64,000 nucleotides of DNA, taken from assembly GCA_002840565.1 (NCBI GenBank), contig PHBK01000024.1, positions 45,876 through 109,875 on the forward strand, written 5' to 3'. Below are positions 42,852 through 52,849 of the stretch, piece after piece. The position numbers and the translations under genes were made by a program. The notes under the pieces are model-generated. The model had not been told where the DNA came from. It searched no databases and saw only the letters and a list, made by a program, of their open reading frames with translations. The stretch is from Deltaproteobacteria bacterium HGW-Deltaproteobacteria-12 (GTDB taxonomy: Bacteria; Desulfobacterota; Syntrophia; Syntrophales; Smithellaceae). The stretch's first letter is position 1. Each line of letters begins with the position of its first letter.

Positions 42852-45221
42852 ATGACTGAACAAAATGTTTTTGAAGAAAATAAAAATTTCCCCATCCCGG
42901 AAGTAATTCCCCTTCTTCCGCTGCATAATGTCCTGCTATTTCCTAAGATGATGATTCCGCTGGAAGTAATGGGAGCAAATTCTGTCCAGTTAGTCGATGA
43001 TTCCATGGTCAAAGACCGCTTAATCGGCTTAATTTTGGCCAAAAAGGAAGCCGATAATCCCGACTACCAATACAAGATGGAAGATTTGCATACAGTAGGC
43101 ACTTCCGCCACCATCGTCAGAATGGCCAAAACCGCAGAAAACAAAACGCAAATACTGGTGCAGGGGCTCAGCCGTTATGAGATAGTGGAGCTGATTTCCG
43201 ACAAACCATATCAACAGGCACGCATTAAAATTCTCGAAGATAAGGAAGTAAAAAATATTGAAACGGAAGCGCTCATGGCTAATCTGCTCGTTCTTTTTGA
43301 CCGCATTCTGAAGCTTTCGCCTTTCTTACCGTCGGAATTCGGACCGATGGCTAAATCGATAAAAGAAGCCGGTCTTCTGGCGGATATGATCACGTCAATC
43401 ATCAATGCGCCCGCTGAAGAAAAACAAAAGATTTTGGATATTGCCGACACCAATCAGCGCCTGAGGAAATTAACGCAACTGGTGAATCACCAGATGGAAA
43501 TTCTGGAACTGGGCAATAAAATCCAATCGCAAGTAAAGAGTGATATAGATAAGAGCCAGCGTGATTATTATTTGAGACAGCAGCTGAAAGCCATCCAGCA
43601 GGAATTGGGGGAGTCCGAAGAGTCTAACGTCGAAATTGAAGAATACCGCAAGAAAATTACCGAGAAAAAGCTCCCGCCGGAAGCGGCCAAGGAAGCCGAG
43701 CGTGAATTGGCGCGTCTCACTCGCATGCACCCGTCCTCCGCGGAATACACGGTGGCTTCAACCTATCTGGATTGGGTTACCGCCCTGCCCTGGAGTGCAG
43801 GAACCACGGACAACCTCGATATCAAAAAAGCCCGGAAGATTCTGGACGAGGATCATTACGGTCTGACCAAACCCAAGAAACGCATTATTGAATATCTGGC
43901 CGTGCGCAAATTGAAGCCGGATTCCAAGGGACCTATTATCTGTCTGGTCGGGCCTCCGGGAACGGGCAAGACATCGCTGGGGCAGTCTATTGCCCGCGCG
44001 CTCGACCGCAAATTTGCGCGTATTTCCTTAGGCGGCGTGCGCGATGAAGCGGAAATCCGCGGGCATCGCCGGACGTATATCGGCGCCCTGCCCGGACGCA
44101 TCATTCAAAGTCTGAGGCGTGCGGAATCGAATAATCCTGTATTCATGCTCGATGAAATTGATAAAATCGGCAGTGACTACCGCGGCGACCCCTCTTCGGC
44201 GCTCCTGGAAGTGCTGGACCCGCAGCAGAACAGCACATTTACCGATCATTATCTGGATGTGCCGTTTGATCTTTCCCATGTGATGTTTATCACCACGGCT
44301 AATATTCTGGATACAATACCGCCGGCGCTGCTGGACCGCCTGGAAGTGATCGAACTGCCCGGCTATACGCTGGAAGAAAAAATGAAAATCGCTGAGCGCT
44401 ACTTGATTCCCCGGCAGCTATCCGAAAACGGTTTGACGGCCCTGCAATTAAGAATTACGTCTAAAGCGCTCCACAGCGTCATCTCCGGCTACACCCGCGA
44501 AGCCGGCGTGCGCAATCTGGAGCGCGAGATTGCCAATATTTGCCGGGGTGTGGCGTCCCAGATAGCCGAAGGCGAGATAAAACGCAAGACCGTAACGGTA
44601 AAAGATATTGCCAAATATCTGGGGCAGGTCCGTATCTTGACTGACATTGATTCCCGCATTGCCAAACCCGGCGTGGCCATAGGATTGGCCTGGACTCCGG
44701 CCGGCGGTGATATGCTTTTCATTGAAGCAACGGCCATGGCTGGTAAAAACGGTTTGATGCTGACCGGACAGCTGGGCAGCGTAATGAAAGAATCGGCAAG
44801 TGCCGCGTTGAGCTTTATTCGCAGCAATTCTGCCGCCCTGGGTGTTGCGGAAGATTTTTATCAGAACATGGATCTCCACATCCATGTACCCGCCGGAGCT
44901 ATTCCCAAAGACGGGCCTTCGGCAGGTGTTACCATGCTCACGGCTTTGACATCGCTCTTGACCGGACGCAAAGTCAAAAAAGATCTGGCGATGACAGGAG
45001 AAATTACACTCCGCGGAACCGTTTTGCCTGTTGGCGGAATCAAAGAAAAAGTGCTGGCGGCCTACCGCGCCGGCATTAAAACTATTATTCTGCCGAACTG
45101 GAATCGCAAGGACATGGAGGACATCCCGGCTAATGTCCAGAAGGCCATCAAATTTCATTTTGTCGGTGATATGATGGAAGTCTTGAAACTGGCGCTGGAA
45201 AACGGCACGACGAATAAATAA
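42852..45221 (+). CDS. lon: ATP-dependent protease Lon
   Basis: 789 residues with the Lon N-terminal substrate domain ([20 protein letters not shown]), the coiled-coil middle, the AAA module ([29 protein letters not shown]) and the C-terminal peptidase with catalytic Ser in [20 protein letters not shown] and Lys in [25 protein letters not shown] stands before the ATG. It degrades damaged and regulatory proteins, including TA antitoxins such as those coded nearby, which is a known general role of Lon. Confidence 0.97.
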   Translation: MTEQNVFEENKNFPIPEVIPLLPLHNVLLFPKMMIPLEVMGANSVQLVDDSMVKDRLIGLILAKKEADNPDYQYKMEDLHTVGTSATIVRMAKTAENKTQILVQGLSRYEIVELISDKPYQQARIKILEDKEVKNIETEALMANLLVLFDRILKLSPFLPSEFGPMAKSIKEAGLLADMITSIINAPAEEKQKILDIADTNQRLRKLTQLVNHQMEILELGNKIQSQVKSDIDKSQRDYYLRQQLKAIQQELGESEESNVEIEEYRKKITEKKLPPEAAKEAERELARLTRMHPSSAEYTVASTYLDWVTALPWSAGTTDNLDIKKARKILDEDHYGLTKPKKRIIEYLAVRKLKPDSKGPIICLVGPPGTGKTSLGQSIARALDRKFARISLGGVRDEAEIRGHRRTYIGALPGRIIQSLRRAESNNPVFMLDEIDKIGSDYRGDPSSALLEVLDPQQNSTFTDHYLDVPFDLSHVMFITTANILDTIPPALLDRLEVIELPGYTLEEKMKIAERYLIPRQLSENGLTALQLRITSKALHSVISGYTREAGVRNLEREIANICRGVASQIAEGEIKRKTVTVKDIAKYLGQVRILTDIDSRIAKPGVAIGLAWTPAGGDMLFIEATAMAGKNGLMLTGQLGSVMKESASAALSFIRSNSAALGVAEDFYQNMDLHIHVPAGAIPKDGPSAGVTMLTALTSLLTGRKVKKDLAMTGEITLRGTVLPVGGIKEKVLAAYRAGIKTIILPNWNRKDMEDIPANVQKAIKFHFVGDMMEVLKLALENGTTNK

Positions 45222-45357
45222 TTGATTGCATGATCGAAAGATGCAGAAGGGTTCATTGATTGCCAACAGATGGTTGACTAATCAGAATGTTCGGCATATA
45301 CTCCGCCCGTCAAAATAGATATATCAAAAAAATTAACCGGTTATAGAAAGGAAAAGA

Positions 45358-46044
45358 ATGCGTAAACTAATCAGTGCACTGCTTATCATTGTTTCCATGC
45401 TGGCAATAACGGCATGTTCCAGTAAGGAACCAACAACTGAAGAACAGAAGGCTTTGTATTCCATAGGGGTTATTGTTTCCCGGCAGATGGATGTCTTATC
45501 ACTCACTCCGGAGGAACTCGAGTTTGTTCAAAAAGGCATTACCGACTCCGTATCAGGGAAAAAATTGGTTGTCGAACCTGATGCCTATCAACAGAAAATC
45601 GGTGAGCTTGCCCAGGCGCGTATGAAAGCAGCGGCGGAAAAGCAAAAGGAAAAATCAAAAACATACCTGGAAAATGCGGCCAAGGAACAAGGTGCACAAA
45701 AAACAGAATCCGGCCTGGTTTATATTTCCCTCAAAGAGGGAACAGGAAAACAACCTAAAGACACCGACATGGTTAAAGTTCACTATCATGGAACACTGAT
45801 TGACGGAAAGGTTTTCGACAGTTCCGTTAAGCGCGGCCAGCCGGCAGACATTCCACTCAACCAGGTCATCAAGTGCTGGACAGAGGGAGTAACAAAGATG
45901 AAAGTCGGCGGCAAGGCCAAACTGGTATGCCCTGCAGCGATCGCTTATGGTGAAGCCGGACGTCCCCCTGTAATTCCGGGCGGCGCGGCACTGGTGTTCG
46001 AGGTTGAACTGCTCGATATCGTCAATCCCGCACAGAAGAAGTAG
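45358..46044 (+). CDS. FKBP-type peptidyl-prolyl isomerase lipoprotein
   Basis: 228 residues. A lipoprotein signal ends at Cys20 (VSMLAITACSS). FKBP_N helices (QKALYSIGVIVSRQM... with TPEELEFVQKGITDS) precede the catalytic FKBP fold: DTDMVKVHYHGTLIDGKVFD, GVTKMKVGGKAKLVCPAAIA, YGEAGRPPVIPGGAALVFEV. This is the FkpA/Mip layout: a dimerising periplasmic folding catalyst. A terminator-like hairpin follows. Confidence 0.93.
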   Translation: MRKLISALLIIVSMLAITACSSKEPTTEEQKALYSIGVIVSRQMDVLSLTPEELEFVQKGITDSVSGKKLVVEPDAYQQKIGELAQARMKAAAEKQKEKSKTYLENAAKEQGAQKTESGLVYISLKEGTGKQPKDTDMVKVHYHGTLIDGKVFDSSVKRGQPADIPLNQVIKCWTEGVTKMKVGGKAKLVCPAAIAYGEAGRPPVIPGGAALVFEVELLDIVNPAQKK

Positions 46045-46093
46045 TTGCTTCTTCAGGCGCGGCAGCCGAATTAGAATCGCTTTTTTGCAGACA

Positions 46094-46135
46094 AAGGCTG
46101 AAGAGAGAAGAACTTTATTGTCTCTCTTCAGCCTT
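46094..46135 (+). terminator. Hairpin after the FKBP gene
   Basis: AAGGCTGAAGAGAGA (46094-46108) and TCTCTCTTCAGCCTT (46121-46135) form a perfect 15-bp stem with a 12-base loop. No T-run follows, so termination efficiency is uncertain. Confidence 0.6.
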
Positions 46136-46180
46136 CTGAGTTTATGGTCATCAGCTTAACTATAACCTGGAGAATTTCTC

Positions 46181-47422
46181 TTGGCCGGCGTGATAAGTAT
46201 ATTTCACTTCATTTTGCTTTTTGCCCTTTATTCCTTTCTGGGCTGGATAATAGAGGTTATCTACCGTTCGATAACGCAACGGCATTTTGTCAATGCCGGG
46301 TTTGTATTCGGGCCTTTCCTTCCCATCTACGGTTTTGGTGCTGCCGCAGCAATATTTCTTGAATCTTTTTTATCCGGCTGGCATCTTATACCGCGCTTTA
46401 TCATATTGGGTCTGGTGATTACCGCCATTGAATATCTGGTCGGCTTTTTTGCCGAAAGAATATTTAAACTGACACTCTGGGATTATTCGGAAAACAAATT
46501 TAATCTGCATGGCCGGATTTGTCTTCACTTCTCCATTCTCTGGACAATTCTTGCCCTGCTCTTTGTGATGTTTATTCATCCGGCAGCGATAAAAATGGTC
46601 ACCCTGTTGGATGACGCATCCGTTAAAACAACAGCTGTATTATTTCTGGTTTACTTCGCTGTTGATTATTTCTTTTCCGTGCTATCGATTTCCGCTTTCC
46701 GCAAGAGAATTGCTTACCTCTATACCGAATACCTGAACCTGGACAACATAGAAATTGAAAATATCTTAAATTCGCTTCAACGGCTCCGCGATGCTTTCCC
46801 CGCTTTAAACAGATATGTCGATACAAATATCAACAGTAATATTAGAAATAGAATCAGCACCTTTCTCAAACCGATCCAGGATAAAATCATTATGGAAATG
46901 CAGGGAAGAATGTCTTTTGAACCGGAGTATTACGAGATAATCCAGGACATTGAGCAGCATGAAGAATTTTTGAAGCTCAAAGAATATTTTCATCATAATT
47001 CTTCGATTTACGCCCATGTACAGGAAGTGGCTTATTTGTCCTACCGGATATGCAAGTTCTTAAAGCTGGATTACCGTTCCGCCGCCCGCGGCGCGCTGCT
47101 GCATGATTTTTTTCTGTATGACTGGCGCAACCATGACGTGCCTGATCTTCCACGCCATAAATTTCACGGAATCGAGCACCCGTCCATTGCGCTCGAAAAC
47201 GCCCGGAAGCATTTTGCAGTCAATGAGATTGAAGCTGATATTATTCGAAAACATATGTGGCCGCTGACTCTGGTGCCGCCCCAATACAAAGAATCATTTA
47301 TCGTTTCTTTTGCTGATAAATATCTTTCCTCCAAAGAATTTATCAGTGAATACGGGAAGAAAAGACACCGGCGGCGCAAGCAAAGGGCAAGCAACCGTCA
47401 GAAGAACCGCCGGGTTCATTGA
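46181..47422 (+). CDS. DUF1113 membrane domain fused to an HD hydrolase domain
   Basis: 413 residues from a TTG at 46181, with GGAG 11 bases before it. The N-terminal half is a DUF1113 (putative ABC-transporter permease, CmpB-like) membrane domain with about five hydrophobic segments; FILLFALYSFLGWIIEVIYR, VNAGFVFGPFLPIYGFGAAA and ERIFKLTLWDYS are its signature. From about 275 comes an HD domain: HVQEVAYLSYRICKFL, then ARGALLHDFFLYDW and GIEHPSIALENARKHF, the metal-binding H...HD pattern, with IVSFADKYLSS. The C-terminal 25 residues are basic and of junk type. A role in nucleotide hydrolysis at the membrane is a guess. Confidence 0.83.
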   Translation: MAGVISIFHFILLFALYSFLGWIIEVIYRSITQRHFVNAGFVFGPFLPIYGFGAAAAIFLESFLSGWHLIPRFIILGLVITAIEYLVGFFAERIFKLTLWDYSENKFNLHGRICLHFSILWTILALLFVMFIHPAAIKMVTLLDDASVKTTAVLFLVYFAVDYFFSVLSISAFRKRIAYLYTEYLNLDNIEIENILNSLQRLRDAFPALNRYVDTNINSNIRNRISTFLKPIQDKIIMEMQGRMSFEPEYYEIIQDIEQHEEFLKLKEYFHHNSSIYAHVQEVAYLSYRICKFLKLDYRSAARGALLHDFFLYDWRNHDVPDLPRHKFHGIEHPSIALENARKHFAVNEIEADIIRKHMWPLTLVPPQYKESFIVSFADKYLSSKEFISEYGKKRHRRRKQRASNRQKNRRVH

Positions 47423-47430
47423 TTACCGGA

Positions 47431-47600
47431 AATTGCGCCGGAATCTGTAATTTTCCTTTTACGCCGCCGGCAATACCCGGCTCGAGATAAACGGCGTCTT
47501 CCGAATAGAAGCTCGCCAGTAACTCGGGATTGTTGCCGGACCAGGCCGGCAGCCATTGCTTAGCGAATTGCCTGGCTTCATCAGCAGTGAGATATTTCAG
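47431..47600 (-). pseudogene. SnoaL/NTF2-like protein fragment
   Basis: Between two genes the minus strand reads KYLTADEARQFAKQWLPAWS then GNNPELLASFYSEDAVYLEP then GIAGGVKGK. This is the N-terminal third of a SnoaL-like/NTF2 protein (WLPAWxGNxPExLLxFYSxDAxYxxP). There is no ATG or GTG start (frame opens after a TAA, at CTG 47600). The rest of the domain is missing: reading goes on antisense through the 3' end of the DUF1113-HD gene. It is a broken gene. Confidence 0.7.
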
Positions 47601-47645
47601 ATGACGTCCTTCCCTTGAATAATTATTTTAAGGATTAAACTATAT

Positions 47646-50600
47646 CTAGCGTCCCAGGATGACTTCTCCCGTATCCGTTATGAGCTTTACCGGCAACTGA
47701 AACAGTCGCCGGAAGATATCCAGAGTTCCTTTGGTCAGTGACTGCACCGGTATGGGAGTCACCTTGGGGTCATCCCATGTCCCTTCAACCTGGAAATGGA
47801 CGGTAATCAGATGACCTCTCTCATCGGTAACAAGCCACCCCGCAATGGGAATTTTCGCAACTATCCGGTCCAGAGTATGGAGCGGGTGAACACCAACGAT
47901 ATAATCCAACTCTTGCTTTCGCAAATCAAGTTTGCCCACGGCCGAAATCTGCATAGCATCACTGTCAATGAAGAAATCTTTTGAAGATAAGATGCCTCCC
48001 TGGAGAGAAATAGCGCCGGTAATCATATTATAAGGCATTCCGCCTTTGGCCATATCGGGAAGTTGGAACTTCGCCAGTTGAAAAACATTGAGCAGGGAGA
48101 ATATCTTGGAAAGGACGGAAAACTTTTTCAGAACTCCTTTTTCCGTCCGCACCTGAAATGTCCCTGCTGCCGTCTTTTTAAAATCGTCGACATTACGACC
48201 TGTGGCGGTCACATCACCCGTCAACGATAGATTGCCGGTTACCGTGCGGTCTCCCATTTCCAGAAATCCCTGTATCTTGTCCAGTGACAGCCGATCAAGG
48301 GAGAGTGTTGCCTGATAATGATTCTGTCCGTCAGGACGAATATCTACTTTGCCTTTTCCCTGGAGATTACCCTCAAAGGAAACGGCTTCCAATGTTTCGA
48401 CATCCAGGATTCCCCCTGCATATTTCCAACGGGTGCGGAGCTTGTTGAAATCGACACCCTGAAAGGTGACGGCATCCGCCTGCACATCGGCGATCAGCTC
48501 CACCCTAGAAGAGGAATCATCTTTTCGCTGGGGATTCTTCAGGGCCAGCAGACGGGCAATATCTTCCGAATCGGTATAAGATGAATGCAGAGCCAGTGTG
48601 ATCTTCGGCTCAGCAAAATCACGGATATCCCCCGACAAATTAAAACCGGATTTTCCCAGCCGCAGAGATAGCTTATCCACATGGATATGATTGTCTTCGA
48701 TGAAAATTTGTCCTTTTACTTCCTGAAAATTTACGGCGCCTTCCGGGCTTTGCCATCCCACGTCTGTGGATCGCAATAGCGGGGCGGAAAATTGACAGTT
48801 AACCTGCGGCTTGTGGAAATCATTTATCAGGCATTTCCCCGCAATGGCGCTGTACCCGATATATGCATTAAACTGTGATGTCTCCATTTTGTTGCCCCGG
48901 AAAACAACCTTTCCCGTTAATCCTTTTACAGGCTTGATATTGCCTGGCGGTCGCCAGGAGACATCGGTCAGGAATACATTGCCCTTCCCTTGAAAAGAAG
49001 CGGGAGCTTTGGGATCCCCGCGGCCGGCAACGGCAATCAAAAAGGTTCCTGCCGGATCATAAGCCCGCAGAACCGGCAGAAGCGAGACGACATTGCGGAT
49101 GTCAAAAGTGTTGGACTTAACGTTCAGGGACAGCGGATTTTTCCCGGCAAAACGATATATGGCTGATCCGCTTATCTTTACCGGCGGCAGATCGTAGTTG
49201 AAGGAAGAGACAGTGACGGCATTTTTGTTCAGGATTATTTCGGCGGCAAGCCGGTTGGGTTTTCCCTGAGGCTTTTTCAGCACCTCCGGGTAAGCATAGG
49301 CGACAGCAGTTAAATCCCAGCGGGCGCCAATCCGGTAATTCTCCGCCGGACCATCTCCGGTTAGGAAAAGTGTTGAAGCTCCGTTGAAACTGAGATTGCG
49401 GAATCTTTCCTTTCCCAACAGCCACAGAATCTCCTCGCGGGCAGGCTTAATGGTCATAGCGGCGGTGTAGTGAGCAGGCTGCGGCAGGGCAAAATCAGAA
49501 ATGCCCCCTTCGAGTGTGCAGGGTGAAGCGCCGAAACGACCCGTCATGTTTTTTAGCGAAAACTGCCGGTCCTTTAACTCCATTATGCCGCTTACGTCCC
49601 GAAAAGCGGGTGTCTTGTTATCCACTATGAAAACACCCTTGTTGACTTCCGCCCGGATGGAAAGGACGCTGGCATTTTCTTTCTTTTCCATATGGGCTAT
49701 CTGGCTTTGCCGACCGGTTAGCTTTCCTTCTATGAGTCGAAAATTGCCCTCCTTAATGTGAGTCTCGAGGAAACGCCCCACATTTCCGGGGATGATTCCC
49801 CAGGGAATATAAGGTTGGCTTTCTTTCAGGGAAAAAGTTGAAGTGACGCCAGTTGCTGTCAGCAGGGGATCTTCCCGATCCATCTCCCGGACGGCAAAAT
49901 GACCCTTGGCTTCGAAGCGGTCAACCGTCAGACGGGCGATATCGAGTTGAAGATGACCGGCGTCGCGCGTTAAGGCATAATCAACCTGGACAATAGACGG
50001 CTGCAGCGGCCCGCGAAAAACCTGTGGATAATGCAGCAGGGCGTCTTTCACCGTGACGATTCCTTTTGCCTTGAAATTCAGGAGTGTGCCGGAAAATGTC
50101 GTATCCACATCAAGGCGTCCCGCCAGCTGTTCCAAAGACACAAGGTTATTCAGATAGAGGCGGTAATGATGGATATCAGTTCCGGTTAAACGGATGGAAA
50201 CATCCACCGCGCTCTCAGCAAAGGGTTTTGCCGGAGGAGCGGGGTGAAATGTCCCCGCAAGCGCAAGCGCTCCCTGATTCTTATCCTCGCTGACAATCGC
50301 TTTAATAATAAATGGTGCCGCACCGCCCCGGTCGGGTGCATCAATCCGGCAGGACAGATTCGTAAGTGATGTTACCAGAACTTCGTTGCTTACAGCCTGG
50401 TCGGAAAAGGTCACCGAGCCTTGCTCGATGGTGAGTTTGCGAAACTCCAGGGCCAGCTCCGGTTTTTGTTCCTTCGTCAGAAGATCGGCGATATTCAGAG
50501 CGCCTGTCCGATCCCGTTTTAATGAAAGGCGCGGTTGATCGAGAATGACTTCCCGGAGGATCACCCGTTTTCTCAGCAGCGGAAGAATATCAACCCGAAA

Positions 50601-50888
50601 AAAGGCGGTTTCGATGTTCAATAAATCGGCTGACCGGTCTTTCTCCCGGATCACAACTCTGTTGAATTGTAAAGCCAGTCCTGCACGGATGGTCAGAGTG
50701 GCTTTTCCCTTTTCATAGGTAATATCACGATTCAATTGCCTTCCCACGGCTGTTGTGATCGCTTCTTTGCAGTTCTCCAGCCGGGACAGCTGCCAGGAAA
50801 CAAAAAACCAGGCGGATGCAAAAAGCGCCGCCAGCACTGCGGCTGATATCAAAAAGGCTTTGATCAGGGTTCGTTTTTTCATAGCCAA
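47646..50888 (-). CDS. Large AsmA-like membrane protein
   Basis: 1080 residues. One N-terminal membrane anchor (TLIKAFLISAAVLAALFASA) is followed by the AsmA beginning (AVGRQLNRDITYEKGKATLT, LRKRVILREVILDQPRLSLK) and a long beta-rich repeat region. The AsmA_2/DUF3971-like C-terminal part ends with IAGWLVTDERGHLITVHFQV then EGTWDDPKVTPIP. Such proteins form lipid-transport bridges between inner and outer membrane. It is the only gene on its transcript. Confidence 0.85.
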   Translation of the reverse strand: MAMKKRTLIKAFLISAAVLAALFASAWFFVSWQLSRLENCKEAITTAVGRQLNRDITYEKGKATLTIRAGLALQFNRVVIREKDRSADLLNIETAFFRVDILPLLRKRVILREVILDQPRLSLKRDRTGALNIADLLTKEQKPELALEFRKLTIEQGSVTFSDQAVSNEVLVTSLTNLSCRIDAPDRGGAAPFIIKAIVSEDKNQGALALAGTFHPAPPAKPFAESAVDVSIRLTGTDIHHYRLYLNNLVSLEQLAGRLDVDTTFSGTLLNFKAKGIVTVKDALLHYPQVFRGPLQPSIVQVDYALTRDAGHLQLDIARLTVDRFEAKGHFAVREMDREDPLLTATGVTSTFSLKESQPYIPWGIIPGNVGRFLETHIKEGNFRLIEGKLTGRQSQIAHMEKKENASVLSIRAEVNKGVFIVDNKTPAFRDVSGIMELKDRQFSLKNMTGRFGASPCTLEGGISDFALPQPAHYTAAMTIKPAREEILWLLGKERFRNLSFNGASTLFLTGDGPAENYRIGARWDLTAVAYAYPEVLKKPQGKPNRLAAEIILNKNAVTVSSFNYDLPPVKISGSAIYRFAGKNPLSLNVKSNTFDIRNVVSLLPVLRAYDPAGTFLIAVAGRGDPKAPASFQGKGNVFLTDVSWRPPGNIKPVKGLTGKVVFRGNKMETSQFNAYIGYSAIAGKCLINDFHKPQVNCQFSAPLLRSTDVGWQSPEGAVNFQEVKGQIFIEDNHIHVDKLSLRLGKSGFNLSGDIRDFAEPKITLALHSSYTDSEDIARLLALKNPQRKDDSSSRVELIADVQADAVTFQGVDFNKLRTRWKYAGGILDVETLEAVSFEGNLQGKGKVDIRPDGQNHYQATLSLDRLSLDKIQGFLEMGDRTVTGNLSLTGDVTATGRNVDDFKKTAAGTFQVRTEKGVLKKFSVLSKIFSLLNVFQLAKFQLPDMAKGGMPYNMITGAISLQGGILSSKDFFIDSDAMQISAVGKLDLRKQELDYIVGVHPLHTLDRIVAKIPIAGWLVTDERGHLITVHFQVEGTWDDPKVTPIPVQSLTKGTLDIFRRLFQLPVKLITDTGEVILGR

Positions 50889-51035
50889 TCGCTTATACCT
50901 TCATTGGATGAAATAGACACAGGTATGTTTTACGATAACCTCTTGCCACTGTCAATTTTAAGATTAAAGATGCCGCCAGTTATTTGGCATCCGACACATA
51001 GCCCGACAAGCCAATGGATGTCTCTTATTTTATTA

Positions 51036-51875
51036 TTAATTCCGAGTAATTGAGGCAATAAGCCTCCTGCCATTTTCGTAAAACACCATTTTATAAAACT
51101 CCGGTGAAAGCTCGCAGGCAAGAAGAGTTTCAATTTCCGATTCGCGGGGCAGGATAAGATTGGGGAAATCCGAGCCGTACAGGATGCGGTCTTTGTGCTT
51201 CTCCAGCGGGCCGTTCCCCAGGTTGTATCCGCCCTTGCCCTGCATATCTTTAAAGAACGAGTAGGATGTGTCCAGATAAAGGCCGGGATAAATGTCCAGC
51301 AGATCCATGAAACCCTGGTACTCTAATGCGCCCATGTGGGCAACATTCGCCTGCATGTCCGGATAACGCAGGAGGAGCTTCCGGAATTGATTCAGTCCCA
51401 CAAATTCATTGCCGACGGGGCCGGTGCCCACATGAAAGAGAATGCGCTTGTCCCGACCCCCCACCAGCTCGTACATCGGGAAAAGGCGCTCATCATGCGG
51501 AAAGAACCGCTGCACGAGTAATTGCAGTTTTATGCCCAGCACCCGTGGATGGTTCAATATTTTTGCGGCATAGGATAGCGCGTTCGCGTCACCCGGATGA
51601 TAAGCCGCAAAGCAATAAAGGTCGGGATTTTCATCCAGCACCTTTAAGTTCCATTCATTAAGTCCTTCGGCTACGCCTTCCCGGTGGGCATAATTGGAAT
51701 AAACGATCTTCTCCACGCCGCGCTCCCGCAGATAGTCGATGCATTCGCGATAGTAGAGCTTGTGGATGACGTCCCACTGATATCCCCGGGCAAAGAAATC
51801 CCAGATGGCCTCGAACATCTTATCCGGGAAAAGATGAACGTGAAAATCAATAATACGGGCGGGTATTTTGGGCAT
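51036..51875 (-). CDS. Amidohydrolase-2 family metal-dependent hydrolase
   Basis: 279 residues. Metal and active-site blocks: RIIDFHVHLFPD (His12, His14), KRILFHVGTGPVG, NVAHMGALEYQGF and ILYGSDFPN (Asp), the order of TIM-barrel amidohydrolases of the ACMSD/2,3-dihydroxybenzoate decarboxylase group. So the reaction may be a decarboxylation or hydrolysis; the substrate is unknown. Confidence 0.85.
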   Translation of the reverse strand: MPKIPARIIDFHVHLFPDKMFEAIWDFFARGYQWDVIHKLYYRECIDYLRERGVEKIVYSNYAHREGVAEGLNEWNLKVLDENPDLYCFAAYHPGDANALSYAAKILNHPRVLGIKLQLLVQRFFPHDERLFPMYELVGGRDKRILFHVGTGPVGNEFVGLNQFRKLLLRYPDMQANVAHMGALEYQGFMDLLDIYPGLYLDTSYSFFKDMQGKGGYNLGNGPLEKHKDRILYGSDFPNLILPRESEIETLLACELSPEFYKMVFYENGRRLIASITRN

Positions 51876-52087
51876 AAATTAAACTCCGGAACACACTGCA
51901 TTTTTGTTTATGTGTTCTTCATTTTCCGGGATTGTCCTGCACCCAAATTCTATCAGCATCTTTTTTATAATACGGTACTTGATATATGGGAACTGACTGG
52001 ACAATAAGCCAACCCATCCGCGAAGTCAATAATTATTGACTGATTACATATAGATAAAAAATATTCTTGACATTCATCGCCAATTTA

Positions 52088-52118
52088 TTTAACCATATAG
52101 TTAAACCGATTGGTTAAA
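52088..52118. promoter_or_regulatory. Candidate TetR operator
   Basis: TTTAACCA (52088-52095) and TGGTTAAA (52111-52118) are exact inverted arms separated by 15 bases, with a further half site in the middle (GTTAAACC). A perfect TTGACA lies just upstream at 52067-52072. This is the expected place for autoregulation of the exporter operon. Confidence 0.55.
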
Positions 52119-52169
52119 AATGAGGACTCCTTTTCCAAAGGGGGGACTTAAATTACGGATCAGCCTATC

Positions 52170-52817
52170 ATGGTGAAGCAGGTGATTAAGAGCGAGACAA
52201 ATATCGAAAAACCCGGCAAGACGGCGCAGAAAATCCTGGTGGCGGCAAGGGCGGTGTTTGCCGAAAACGGCTACAGCGGCACTCATGTGGATGAAATCGC
52301 CCGGCGCGCCGGCGTCAACAAGGCCACTCTTTATTATCAGATCGGCGACAAAGATACGCTTTATATCAATGTCATCCATCAGGTCATCGGCAATATTGGT
52401 GAGGGCATTGCTGAAGCTGTAGCTCGAGTTGATTCACCGGAAGAAAAGCTTAAGGTTTATATTCACAGCATAACCGCCGCCGTGGATAAAAACCCGGAGA
52501 TACCGTCGATTATGATGCGCGAGGTGGCCTCAGGCGGAACCCATTTACCCCGCGTTGTCATAGAGGACTTGACTGCAGTGATCTCCATTCTTTTTGGCAT
52601 TCTGGAGCAAGGCAAAAAGAAAGGTGTTTTTAGCGAAGTGGCACCGTTTCTTATCCACATGATGATTATGGGAACAATCCTTTTTTATACGAAAGGCGCC
52701 CCGATCAAAGACAAACAGGAATGGTTGCCGGCGTCTGTTAGAGCACGCGATAAAAAAATTAAAGACAGTCTGGGTGCTGAAGTTGCCCGGCTGGTATTAA
52801 AAGCGATCAAGGCCTGA
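52170..52817 (+). CDS. TetR/AcrR-family repressor
   Basis: 215 residues. The helix-turn-helix is ILVAARAVFAENGYSGTHVD then EIARRAGVNKATLYYQIGDK. The C-terminal ligand domain is of the AcrR kind (KNPEIPSIMMREVASGGTHL). It starts an operon with a HlyD-ABC exporter and probably represses it until an exported compound binds. The start ATG at 52170 has no strong ribosome-binding site. Confidence 0.93.
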   Translation: MVKQVIKSETNIEKPGKTAQKILVAARAVFAENGYSGTHVDEIARRAGVNKATLYYQIGDKDTLYINVIHQVIGNIGEGIAEAVARVDSPEEKLKVYIHSITAAVDKNPEIPSIMMREVASGGTHLPRVVIEDLTAVISILFGILEQGKKKGVFSEVAPFLIHMMIMGTILFYTKGAPIKDKQEWLPASVRARDKKIKDSLGAEVARLVLKAIKA

Positions 52818-52849
52818 ATAACACGCAATACATAAAATGGAGAAGAATT

